A stretch of 36,620 bases of DNA from Actinomycetaceae bacterium. Lineage in GTDB: Bacteria; Actinomycetota; Actinomycetes; Actinomycetales; Actinomycetaceae. The notes under the pieces are model-generated. The model was not told where the DNA came from, searched no databases, and was given only the letters and a program-made list of their open reading frames with translations. The position numbers and the translations under genes were made by a program. The stretch is from NCBI GenBank assembly GCA_017934115.1, contig JAGBKC010000087.1, forward strand, positions 1 through 36,620, in the 5' to 3' direction. Shown here in pieces: positions 8,323 to 15,848 of the stretch (position 1 is the first letter of the stretch; each line of letters starts with the position of its first letter).

Positions 8323-8886
8323 TTAGTTGCTCTGAGAGTTCGACTCAACACTTGTCAAAAGCTGTTCGAGGTAACTCTTCAAACGTGTACGATAATCGTT
8401 CTCGAAAGCATCCAAACGCGCGATTTCCTTTTCAAGATGAGATTTCTCTTGTTCAAGTTTTGCAAGAGTTTGAGTACGCTTTGTTTCGGCTTCGTTGATA
8501 ATTTCCTTACTCTTCACTTGAGCAGCAGCAATAAGACGTGAAGATTCTTCTTCACCCTTTGTGACCTGCTCGTCATAAACCTGCTGAGCAAAAACAAGAA
8601 CGCCAGCAGCCTCAGAAGCAGCAGAACCTTGCTGCGAACCAGCTGCAGGAACCGTAGGCATTGATGCAGTTGACGCACCAGCATTCTCAGATGCACGAGC
8701 TTCTGCAATCTTCAATTTATTGGTTAAAGCTTCATTTTCCTCAGTTAACTGCTTAATAGTTTCGGCAACGCGATCAAGGAAATCATCTACTTCATCTTGA
8801 TCATAACCAGTTTGAACTGATACAGGATCCTTAAAACGCATATTAATAACGTCATGGTCTGTCAATAACTGCATATCAAGTGGCAT
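8323..8886 (-). CDS. divIVA: DivIVA/Wag31 polar growth protein
   Basis: 187-residue coiled-coil protein that marks poles and septum and directs wall growth in actinobacteria. The N-terminal membrane-binding DivIVA domain is clear (LLTDHDVINMRFKDP then GYDQDEVDDFLDRVAETIKQLTEENEAL, residues about 5-55). A linker rich in Ala, Ser and Gly (about 70-110) precedes a long second coiled coil (AAAQVKSKEIINEAETKRTQ to about residue 175). Start 8886 is chosen because GGAG lies 5 bases before it; an upstream in-frame ATG at 8898 lies on the 5' side of this GGAG, and a longer frame from 8928 runs into the promoter. It has its own promoter (8899-8928) and is followed by a terminator. Confidence 0.95.
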   Translation of the reverse strand: MPLDMQLLTDHDVINMRFKDPVSVQTGYDQDEVDDFLDRVAETIKQLTEENEALTNKLKIAEARASENAGASTASMPTVPAAGSQQGSAASEAAGVLVFAQQVYDEQVTKGEEESSRLIAAAQVKSKEIINEAETKRTQTLAKLEQEKSHLEKEIARLDAFENDYRTRLKSYLEQLLTSVESNSQSN

Positions 8887-8898
8887 GGAAACTCCCAT

Positions 8899-8928
8899 AT
8901 TATCGTTTTTTCTTTCACGGGCATTCAA
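8899..8928 (-). promoter_or_regulatory. Candidate divIVA promoter
   Basis: On the minus strand TTGAAT (8928-8923) and GATAAT (8904-8899) are separated by 18 bases, a good primary-sigma match. Transcription would start about 7 bases on, giving a very short leader that holds just the GGAG ribosome site before ATG 8886. Confidence 0.6.
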
Positions 8929-9030
8929 GCCACGTTTACATACTAGACTACAACAAAATTAACAAAATGCACACTAATTACATACATTGCTCTCTCATCA
9001 GGTACAACACACCCTACTTATATATACTCA

Positions 9031-9318
9031 TTAATAAAAACGAATGATGAAACTATCAAGAAAGCTGACAGCCATAAAAAGAACAATAAAACCCAAATCA
9101 AAAGCAACTGGCCCCATACGCAATGGAGGAATTATTCTTCCAAGAAAACGTAAGGGAGGATCCGTTATGCCATAAACAAAATTTGCCATAACAAGCAAAA
9201 AACCAGTTGGTTGCCATTCAGGCATAAGAACACGTATCAAATCGAGTACAGCTCGACCAGCTAAAACAAAAAGATACAGACGTAACACAACGTCACATAT
9301 CAAAATAATATATGCCAT
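9031..9318 (-). CDS. yggT: YggT-family membrane protein
   Basis: 95 residues with two hydrophobic regions (about 4-30 and 68-92) around the family motif ITDPPLRFLGRIIPPLRMGP VAFDLGFIVLF. YggT/Ylmg proteins are short integral membrane proteins found next to sepF in actinobacteria, firmicutes and cyanobacteria; a role in division or in membrane or osmotic homeostasis has been proposed, with no known biochemical activity. The start has AGAGGTG about 8 bases upstream. It lies 12 bases after sepF and is most likely co-transcribed with it. Confidence 0.92.
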   Translation of the reverse strand: MAYIILICDVVLRLYLFVLAGRAVLDLIRVLMPEWQPTGFLLVMANFVYGITDPPLRFLGRIIPPLRMGPVAFDLGFIVLFMAVSFLDSFIIRFY

Positions 9319-9330
9319 ACAAAGACACCT

Positions 9331-9723
9331 CTACGTATTACTTGCTGTCTCCATTTTCAAACTGTGAGGAGTTAACAAAAAGACATTATCAGAAATACGA
9401 TTAAGATGCCCTTCTAATCCGAAACATAAGCCAGAAGAGAAATCGACAATTCGACGCTGATCTTCAGCTGGAACATCCTCTAAATTCAAAATAACAGGAG
9501 TTCCATTACGATAAGGAACAGCAAATTCACGTACAGACTCAAAAGACGTTGGACGGGCAGTAAAAATACGTGTCAAATCATCAGAAGCACTATCTAATGC
9601 ATAGACATCAGCATTTTCATAATCTTCATACTCGTCGTCATATTCCTCATCAAGAATATCATCAACAAGATAATCATCGTTCATAGCAGTTTTACCAACA
9701 AAACGCTGTATCATGTTTGACAT
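9331..9723 (-). CDS. sepF: Cell division protein SepF
   Basis: 130 residues. SepF binds the FtsZ C-terminal peptide and anchors the Z ring to the membrane; there is no ftsA here, as usual in actinobacteria, so SepF is the likely main anchor. The N terminus (MSNMIQRFVG) can form a membrane-binding amphipathic helix; a very acidic linker follows (DDEYEDYENAD, about residues 28-40); the folded domain holds FAVPYRNGTPVILNLEDVPAEDQRRIVDFSSGLCFGLEG (about 67-105) with the conserved dimer Gly. GGAGGGGG lies 7 bases before ATG 9723. The pgeF and ylmE genes that often sit between ftsZ and sepF in actinobacteria are absent here. Confidence 0.96.
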   Translation of the reverse strand: MSNMIQRFVGKTAMNDDYLVDDILDEEYDDEYEDYENADVYALDSASDDLTRIFTARPTSFESVREFAVPYRNGTPVILNLEDVPAEDQRRIVDFSSGLCFGLEGHLNRISDNVFLLTPHSLKMETASNT

Positions 9724-9750
9724 TACTAACCCCCTCCGCTAAGGCTGTAT

Positions 9751-9778
9751 ATTATCCATCGTAATCATCAGATCTCAA
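9751..9778 (-). promoter_or_regulatory. Candidate sepF promoter
   Basis: On the minus strand TTGAGA (9778-9773) and GATAAT (9756-9751) are 16 bases apart in the 94-base gap between ftsZ and sepF. Both hexamers differ from consensus at one base. This would allow sepF-yggT transcription separate from ftsZ. No terminator is visible after ftsZ, so read-through is also likely. Confidence 0.55.
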
Positions 9779-9817
9779 AAGATATAGATAAAGTTACGAG
9801 TGTCTCAAAATGAATGC

Positions 9818-11056
9818 TTATTCATCATCAAACAAAAAAGCAGGAATATCTAAATTAGTGTCGTGAGGTGCCTGTTTCTTCACTGGGCTCACATATGAAG
9901 ATTGTGATGCATGAGGATGGGAAGGCGTAGCATATTGTGTTTCATTAACACGCGGTTGCTGAGCAGGCTTAACGTCAAGTGGAGAAAAAGCAACTTCTGG
10001 AGAATCTTCGACATATTCAGGAACTTCTTGCGCTGTCACCGCATGACGTGGCGCAGATGATGCCTGACGTTGCGAAGTGACACCTGCAGTAGAAAGAGAC
10101 GATGGAGCATCCTCATTATCGTCAAAACCAGCGGCAATGATAGTAACTCGGAATTGATCTCCCATTTCTTCTTGCATGATCTGTCCGATAATAATATTAG
10201 CGTTAGAATCAACAGATTCTTGAACAAGACTTGAAGCCTCATTCAATTCTGCCAAAGTAAACGAAGGTCCAACTTGATAGGAAACCAGCACACCCTTCGC
10301 CCCATCGATAGATGCTTCCAAAAGCGGCGAGGACATTGCTGCTTCAGTAGCGCGCAAAGCACGATCTTCACCGTCTGCCTCACCAATACCCATCAATGCC
10401 GTACCAGCATCCTTCATAATTGCTTTCACATCAGCAAAATCGAGATTCACAATTCCTGGTATAGTAATGAGATCTGAAATTCCTTTGACACCACTACGAA
10501 GAACTTCATCAGCAAGGCTATACGCTTCTAAAACAGTAAGATCTGGGCTTGAGACATCGATAAGTCGATCATTTGGAATGACAATCAAGGTATCGACACA
10601 CTTTCGAAGTTCTTCAAGACCACTAGTAGCGTTACGAGCACGCTGCTGACCTTCAAACGAAAAAGGACGAGTAACGATACCAATAGTGAGAGCACCTAAA
10701 TCGCGAGCAATACCAGCAACAATCGGAGCAGCACCTGTACCAGTACCGCCACCTTCACCAGCAGTAACAAAAACCATATCCGCACCTTCAAGTGCCTGAC
10801 GAATAAGATCAACGTTTTCCTCAGCTGCTCGACGACCCACTGAAGGGTCAGCTCCCGCACCTAAACCACGCGAAACGTCGCGCCCGATATCAAGTTTTGT
10901 TTCGGCCTCAGATTTCACCAAAGACTGACCATCTGTATTGACTGCAACGAACTCTACACCTGCAAGACCATCTTGAATCATACGATCAACAGCATTGACA
11001 CCGCCGCCACCAACACCGACGACTTTAATATTTGCTGCGTTATTCAGCCCTTGCAT
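9818..11056 (-). CDS. ftsZ: Cell division GTPase FtsZ
   Basis: 412 residues. FtsZ is the tubulin homologue that forms the Z ring. Visible motifs: [11 protein letters not shown] (about 16-26) for nucleotide binding, the tubulin signature [10 protein letters not shown] (about 105), and the T7 loop [11 protein letters not shown] (about 204) that completes GTP hydrolysis across the subunit interface. A disordered linker from about 315 to 398 (rich in Ser, Pro, Gln) ends in the conserved C-terminal peptide [11 protein letters not shown], the SepF/FtsW docking site; the extra FDDE acidic end is slightly longer than the usual actinobacterial DVPxFL(K). GGAAGGAG lies 8 bases before ATG 11056, straight after a leader hairpin. 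It is separated from ftsQ by 170 bases with its own promoter region. Confidence 0.99.
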   Translation of the reverse strand: MQGLNNAANIKVVGVGGGGVNAVDRMIQDGLAGVEFVAVNTDGQSLVKSEAETKLDIGRDVSRGLGAGADPSVGRRAAEENVDLIRQALEGADMVFVTAGEGGGTGTGAAPIVAGIARDLGALTIGIVTRPFSFEGQQRARNATSGLEELRKCVDTLIVIPNDRLIDVSSPDLTVLEAYSLADEVLRSGVKGISDLITIPGIVNLDFADVKAIMKDAGTALMGIGEADGEDRALRATEAAMSSPLLEASIDGAKGVLVSYQVGPSFTLAELNEASSLVQESVDSNANIIIGQIMQEEMGDQFRVTIIAAGFDDNEDAPSSLSTAGVTSQRQASSAPRHAVTAQEVPEYVEDSPEVAFSPLDVKPAQQPRVNETQYATPSHPHASQSSYVSPVKKQAPHDTNLDIPAFLFDDE

Positions 11057-11071
11057 GTGTGCGCTCCTTCC

Positions 11072-11093
11072 AGTTTCATACCCTCATGAAACT
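11072..11093 (-). promoter_or_regulatory. Hairpin in the ftsZ 5' leader
   Basis: Perfect 8-bp inverted repeat AGTTTCAT/ATGAAACT with a 6-base loop, directly next to the GGAAGGAG ribosome site of ftsZ. If transcription starts near 11099 as predicted, this stem forms the very 5' end of the mRNA. A second copy of the pairing half, GAAACT at 11094-11099, could compete for the middle strand. Confidence 0.55.
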
Positions 11094-11105
11094 AGTTTCT
11101 CTTCC

Positions 11106-11134
11106 TATATAATGTAAAAGTAACTTTTACCTAA
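11106..11134 (-). promoter_or_regulatory. Candidate ftsZ promoter with internal palindrome
   Basis: On the minus strand TATATA (11111-11106) is a likely -10 box, with TTAGGT (11134-11129) 17 bases upstream as a weak -35. The spacer is filled by a perfect 17-base palindrome (11114-11130, 8-base arms GTAAAAGT/ACTTTTAC around one central base). A poor -35 combined with a perfect dyad suggests a regulator-controlled promoter; the regulator is unknown. Confidence 0.5.
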
Positions 11135-11226
11135 TTTTCCTCTTATGAGACATCCTTATTCTACGGTACAGATATCAGTTTTTGATAATTTACGTCGCCG
11201 TGTACAGTTTTATTTTTCTCTTTTAG

Positions 11227-12123
11227 TTACTTTGATGACACCGATGGGCCAACAACTGGTTTTTTCGGATATGACACATCTATCAACGGACCTTTCTCAT
11301 CTTTTAAAAGATTCAAAATCTGTATTTTTTCAGTCTTTTTCGTAAAATCTCCCCAATAAATAGAACGCGAATCAGAAAGAAGAAAAATCAAACGCCCCGA
11401 TTGCGTCATCTGAATTTCTTTCACAGTGTCATGAATTTCTTGAGGTAAGTCACTATAGATATCAAAAATATTGTGCAGTCCCTGAGAATTCAGAAAATCA
11501 ACAGATCCCTCAATTCGAATCTTGCCATACGTTTCTTCTGCATCAACCGTAAAAGACACACCCTCACTATCAACACCTTTATATTCACTATTTTGCTCAT
11601 AAAAAGCAATGACAGTTCTTTCCCGCGCCTTCACAATGAGGCCATGAGGAAAATCTCTTTCCACTGTAACATCGACCAAACGAGGAACAGATTTTTGAAT
11701 ATTTTCAGTCAATTCATCTTTATTGATTCGCATAAGTGGAGTTTCATGAACAGCTGACAGAGAAGACATAACATCTTCACTATGAATTGTTTTTTCGCCC
11801 TGAATTTCCACTGTTGCATTTTGAATAGAAAACTGAAAAACAGAAGAAAAATACAGTACCCAAAATCCTAAAAGAACTAAAAAGACAAAAGCAATAGCTC
11901 CCAGAAATATAAACAGACGTTTTTTCTTTTGTGCCCGGCGAAAATTTTCCCGTTTTTTTTCGACGTCTTCACGTGAAAAAGTAGCTCTTTTACTCTGAAA
12001 AATTTCTGTGTCTAATGTATCAGCTTCTTCACGGATATGTTCATTGGAATTGTTTTCTTCTGCACCTTGATATTCCCGTGGTATGCGATAGGCAGATGCG
12101 CGTGGAGTACGTGGGGCTTTCAC
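11227..12123 (-). CDS. ftsQ: Cell division protein FtsQ
   Basis: 298 residues, bitopic membrane protein. A long charged cytoplasmic N terminus (about 1-88, ending in KKRENFRRAQKKKR) leads to one membrane helix (LFIFLGAIAFVFLVLLGFWV, about 89-108), then the POTRA domain (from VEIQGEKTIHSEDVMSSLSAV through TPLMRINKDELTENI and VERDFPHGLIVKARER, about 125-195) and a beta domain. FtsQ links FtsL/FtsB to the divisome outside the membrane. Start 12123 overlaps the murC stop by ATGA. It is the last gene before the ftsZ promoter region. Confidence 0.94.
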   Translation of the reverse strand: MKAPRTPRASAYRIPREYQGAEENNSNEHIREEADTLDTEIFQSKRATFSREDVEKKRENFRRAQKKKRLFIFLGAIAFVFLVLLGFWVLYFSSVFQFSIQNATVEIQGEKTIHSEDVMSSLSAVHETPLMRINKDELTENIQKSVPRLVDVTVERDFPHGLIVKARERTVIAFYEQNSEYKGVDSEGVSFTVDAEETYGKIRIEGSVDFLNSQGLHNIFDIYSDLPQEIHDTVKEIQMTQSGRLIFLLSDSRSIYWGDFTKKTEKIQILNLLKDEKGPLIDVSYPKKPVVGPSVSSK

Positions 12124-13502
12124 TGATTTTTCACCTGCTCAAGAATAACACTACCAAGCTCAGTAACATCACCAGCCCCCATAGTAATGATGACATCACC
12201 TTCAGATGCACGTTGAGCTATCACAGTAGCAGCTTCCCATCTATCACAAACAAACTCACCTTTTCCATTCATATTCTCAGTAATCATATTGCCTTCAACA
12301 CCTGGAATTGGATCTTCACGAGCAGGATAAATAGAAGTAACTATAACGTCATCAGCTAATGATAAAGCGCGCGCAAATTCTTTATAAAAATCACGTGTAC
12401 GTGAATATAAGTGAGGCTGAAAAACAACATGTATCTTTTGATACTTTTGGCGTGCAGCACCTAAGGTAGCCTCTACTTCTGTAGGGTGATGAGCATAATC
12501 ATCGATGACAGTGACACCTTGTGCCACACCTTTTAATTCAAAGCGTCGTTGAGCACCTGTAAAACTCTCAAAAGATTCAACAGCACTCTGAATATCTATC
12601 CCCAAAAAGAGACATGCAGATACCACAGCACCAGCATTCAGAACATTATGTATCCCCACTGTAGGAAGATGCATTTCTAATTTGCCTTGAGGGGTGTCAT
12701 AGGTAGCAACATAATTTTCATTATCGGCAAATCGAGCTGATATATGAAGGTAATACTCCCCTAGTGCGTGCTGAGGATATAAACCATATGACCAAACACG
12801 TTTTCCTGCTAATACAGCGCGCTGACCTACCGCACGCGCTCGTTTGTCATCACTGCATATAATCAATACACCTGTATCACGAATTTTTTGAGTGAAATCA
12901 AAGAAGGTATCATCAACCGTTGTACCACCGTGATAATGGTCCAAATGATCATCTTCAACATTCGTAATAACAGCTATATAAGGAGAATAATTTAAAAAAG
13001 AACCATCAGATTCATCAGCCTCAGCAATAAACACTCGCCCATTACCAGCATTACTACCTGTTTTTCCTCCGACAAAAGAACCTCCCACAGCCCATGAAGG
13101 ATCTTCACCAACGCCATGAAGTACGTGCGCTAATAGTGCGGATGTCGTTGTTTTACCATGAGAACCTGCCACCGCCACAAAATCATTTTCTTGAGATACA
13201 AAAGCAAGAGCTTCAGAGCGATGCATAATAGGAGCATTTGTTTCTCGTGCACGTATAAGTTCAGGATTTTTTTCGCGTATAGCACTAGAAACAACAACAG
13301 TGGCACCTGGAGGAACATTATCTCCATCATGCCCAATAAAAACACGTATTCCTTGAGATTCAAGCATAGAAGTCACATCACTAGTGCGCATATCACTACC
13401 AGTTACATGCGCCCCTTGACGATGCATGAGCTCAGCAATCACTGACATGCCCGCACCACCGATTCCAATGAAATGAAAAGAAAGATCCTTGTACTTATTC
13501 AT
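12120..13502 (-). CDS. murC: UDP-N-acetylmuramate--L-alanine ligase
   Basis: 460 residues, the cytoplasmic enzyme that adds L-Ala to UDP-MurNAc with ATP. N-terminal Rossmann domain (HFIGIGGAGMSVIAELMHRQG), ATP-binding P loop GSHGKTTTSALLAH (about 113-126), central-domain HLDHY motif (EDDHLDHYH) and C-terminal DDYAHHPTEV and PHLYSRT motifs are all present. ATG 13502 is chosen because AGGTG precedes it by 6 bases; GTG 13511 is possible. It overlaps the murG end by 8 bases and ftsQ by 4, so translation is coupled through murG-murC-ftsQ. Confidence 0.98.
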   Translation of the reverse strand: MNKYKDLSFHFIGIGGAGMSVIAELMHRQGAHVTGSDMRTSDVTSMLESQGIRVFIGHDGDNVPPGATVVVSSAIREKNPELIRARETNAPIMHRSEALAFVSQENDFVAVAGSHGKTTTSALLAHVLHGVGEDPSWAVGGSFVGGKTGSNAGNGRVFIAEADESDGSFLNYSPYIAVITNVEDDHLDHYHGGTTVDDTFFDFTQKIRDTGVLIICSDDKRARAVGQRAVLAGKRVWSYGLYPQHALGEYYLHISARFADNENYVATYDTPQGKLEMHLPTVGIHNVLNAGAVVSACLFLGIDIQSAVESFESFTGAQRRFELKGVAQGVTVIDDYAHHPTEVEATLGAARQKYQKIHVVFQPHLYSRTRDFYKEFARALSLADDVIVTSIYPAREDPIPGVEGNMITENMNGKGEFVCDRWEAATVIAQRASEGDVIITMGAGDVTELGSVILEQVKNQ

Positions 13503-14631
13503 GACGCTCACCTACACCTAATTTCATGACAATATGCGTCAGTTCATCTGCCGCACTATTCATTTGTAAAGATCGAGAAGATACAGCCATCTTCTGCAAT
13601 TCCTCTTCGTTATGAAGAAGAGGCAAAACGCGATTAATAAATACATTTTCATCAAAATCTTTATCTTTAATAAGAAACGCCCCTCCACGGGTAACTACAT
13701 CATGCGCATTGAGTTCTTGTTCACCATTTCCAATGGCCAAAGGAACAAAGAATGCCGGCACCCCTAAACTCACCAATTCGGCGACTGTACCAGCACCACT
13801 GCGGCATAAAACAAGATCAGCACATGCGTATACATCTTCCATATGCTCAATGTATTCACGCACATAATAATGTGGATACCCACCACGATCTTCTAACTTT
13901 TTCTTTACGTCATCAGATTTACCGCGTCCTGTTATGTGCAAAACCTGAATACGCTCATCGACAATGCTCTGTAATGAATGAGCAACAACTTCATTGATAT
14001 GATGAGCTCCCAATGAACCACCTGTTATGACAAGAGTAGGCATCGAAGCGTCAATTCCTAAACTGTGTGCAACCTCTTCTTTGTATGCGGCGCGCTCATG
14101 AATATCCATCTTTGCAACACGGGCAAAACCTGTACGCAATGGCAAACCAACTACCTTTGTTTGGCCTTTCTTTGCCTGTAAAGGTGTAGATTCGAAAGTC
14201 AATGCAAGAACATCGGCATGACGTGCTCCCATTTTATTCGCCATCCCCGGTTTTGCATTCTGCTCATGGATCACATAAGAAATACCTAAAGAGCGCGCTG
14301 CCATATACATTGGCGTTGATACGTATCCACCAAAGCCCACCAAAACATCAGCTTGATGACGTAATAAAATTTCTTTAGCTTGCTTAACTGCCTTACGTAA
14401 AAGAAAAGGGAAAGTAAACATATATCCGTTTACAGCGCGAGGAAAAGGCACACGCTCAATAAATTCCAAAGTAAAACCCGCTTGAGGAACAAGAGAAGTC
14501 TCTAAACCTTCACGTGTCCCTACAATGCTTACCTCAACACCATTATCACGCAAAGAATGAGCTAGAGAAAGCAAAGGATTAACATGCCCAGCAGTTCCTC
14601 CACCAGCCAAAACAACACGTAATTCCGGCAT
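13495..14631 (-). CDS. murG: UDP-GlcNAc lipid I N-acetylglucosaminyltransferase
   Basis: 378 residues, the peripheral membrane glycosyltransferase that turns lipid I into lipid II. N-terminal G loop GGGTAGHVNP (about 10-19), second loop GGSLGAHHINE (about 205), and the C-terminal UDP-GlcNAc site (DLVLCRSGAGTVAEL, then ELNAHDV). Start 14631 is chosen from AAGGTGGA just upstream and from the family N terminus (MPELRVVLAGGGTAGH). The frame stays open 75 codons further upstream, but that part lies inside ftsW in another frame and has no family similarity. It is 17 bases from ftsW. Confidence 0.98.
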   Translation of the reverse strand: MPELRVVLAGGGTAGHVNPLLSLAHSLRDNGVEVSIVGTREGLETSLVPQAGFTLEFIERVPFPRAVNGYMFTFPFLLRKAVKQAKEILLRHQADVLVGFGGYVSTPMYMAARSLGISYVIHEQNAKPGMANKMGARHADVLALTFESTPLQAKKGQTKVVGLPLRTGFARVAKMDIHERAAYKEEVAHSLGIDASMPTLVITGGSLGAHHINEVVAHSLQSIVDERIQVLHITGRGKSDDVKKKLEDRGGYPHYYVREYIEHMEDVYACADLVLCRSGAGTVAELVSLGVPAFFVPLAIGNGEQELNAHDVVTRGGAFLIKDKDFDENVFINRVLPLLHNEEELQKMAVSSRSLQMNSAADELTHIVMKLGVGERHE

Positions 14632-14648
14632 TATTCCACCTTTCTCTT

Positions 14649-15848
14649 CTATTTTTTCAACAAACCCGGTATGTGTGCCACAAGAGATTCTTTCACACCA
14701 CGTGGAGATAGTGCACACGCCATCACTACCCCAACAGCCATTGCATTTGCCAATAGCGAAGAACCACCTTGAGAAATAAAAGGCAAAGTCACTCCAAATA
14801 CTGGTAAAAGTCCAGTTACAACAAGCATATTGAAGACTGCCTGAACAACAATCCACAAACCGATTCCAGAAACAAGATATCGAGCAAAATTATCAGGATG
14901 GTAACGCACAATATGCATACAAGACCACCCGAAAGTCACAAACGCTAATACAACGATAAGTGATCCAAATAATCCTAATTCTTCGCCTATAACAGCAAAA
15001 ATGAAATCTGTCTGAGCTTCAGCCATACTGCCGGGCCATTTCTCAACACCACTGCCTAAGCCCGTTCCACCAATTCCACCAGAACCAAAAGCCCATAAAG
15101 AATAATCCACTTGTGTTGGCTGCATCGTACGCGGCGTACTAAAAAAGTTTTCTTTCCATAACTTGATACGTTCTATACGGGAATTTCCTATAAGCAGCAA
15201 AAGAACGACACCAATCCCTGCCAAACCAAAACCTGGAATCATATATTTTCGCGGTATTGACACTCCTCCAAGAACAAACATACCTACAAGAAAAGCAAAG
15301 AAAACAAGAGCGGTGCCCATATCCCCTGTGCCTACTAACAAGACACCTAAAGCAACTATTGTTGCAGCCCCAGCGTAACCAAAACGTTTCTTTTTATTCT
15401 TTTCTAGTGGATGACGAAAAAAAATATAGGAAATGGCCATAATGAGACCAAGTTTCAAAAATTCTGAAGGTTGCAAAGAAAAGAATTTCAAGTTCACCCA
15501 ATTAGTATTACCACCCACACTTACCGATAATGCAGGGATAAAAACAAGTGCCTGTAAAAAAAGAGCGAGAATAAAAAATCCAAGTGCCATTATTTTTGTT
15601 CTATACCATCTAAAAGGAACAAGAGCAAAGGCAACCACCACACACACAGCAAGAAGACCGTAAATTAACTGCGTATGAGCTTTTTCAAATGAACCATAAC
15701 GTATAGCTGATGGTGAAACAGCAGAATAGACCATCACCACGCCAATGATAAGAAGCAAGCATGTTATGGACACAAGAACAAGAATCGCCAATTGCATAGC
15801 ATTGCGAATCTCATCATCACTGTGTTTCACAACATGAAGATCATTCAT
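14649..15848 (-). CDS. ftsW: SEDS peptidoglycan polymerase FtsW
   Basis: 399 residues, about ten membrane helices, septal glycosyltransferase working with FtsI. SEDS motifs: LQPSEFLKLGLIMA, then the extracytoplasmic loop with PTQVDYSLWAFGSGGIGGTGLGSG and AEAQTDFIFAVIGEELG, and PFISQGGSSLLANA near the end. The catalytic Asp of the family lies in the large loop. Start 15848 is chosen from GAGG 6 bases upstream; it overlaps the murD end by 8 bases. A frame open to 15920 would overlap murD further. FtsW is preferred to RodA because of its dcw position. Confidence 0.96.
   Translation of the reverse strand: MNDLHVVKHSDDEIRNAMQLAILVLVSITCLLLIIGVVMVYSAVSPSAIRYGSFEKAHTQLIYGLLAVCVVVAFALVPFRWYRTKIMALGFFILALFLQALVFIPALSVSVGGNTNWVNLKFFSLQPSEFLKLGLIMAISYIFFRHPLEKNKKKRFGYAGAATIVALGVLLVGTGDMGTALVFFAFLVGMFVLGGVSIPRKYMIPGFGLAGIGVVLLLLIGNSRIERIKLWKENFFSTPRTMQPTQVDYSLWAFGSGGIGGTGLGSGVEKWPGSMAEAQTDFIFAVIGEELGLFGSLIVVLAFVTFGWSCMHIVRYHPDNFARYLVSGIGLWIVVQAVFNMLVVTGLLPVFGVTLPFISQGGSSLLANAMAVGVVMACALSPRGVKESLVAHIPGLLKK

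Noticed and set aside
14632-14856. N-terminal extension of murG by 75 residues
   Set aside because: Cys/Trp-rich text from the ftsW coding region in another frame; the family start and a ribosome site are at 14631.
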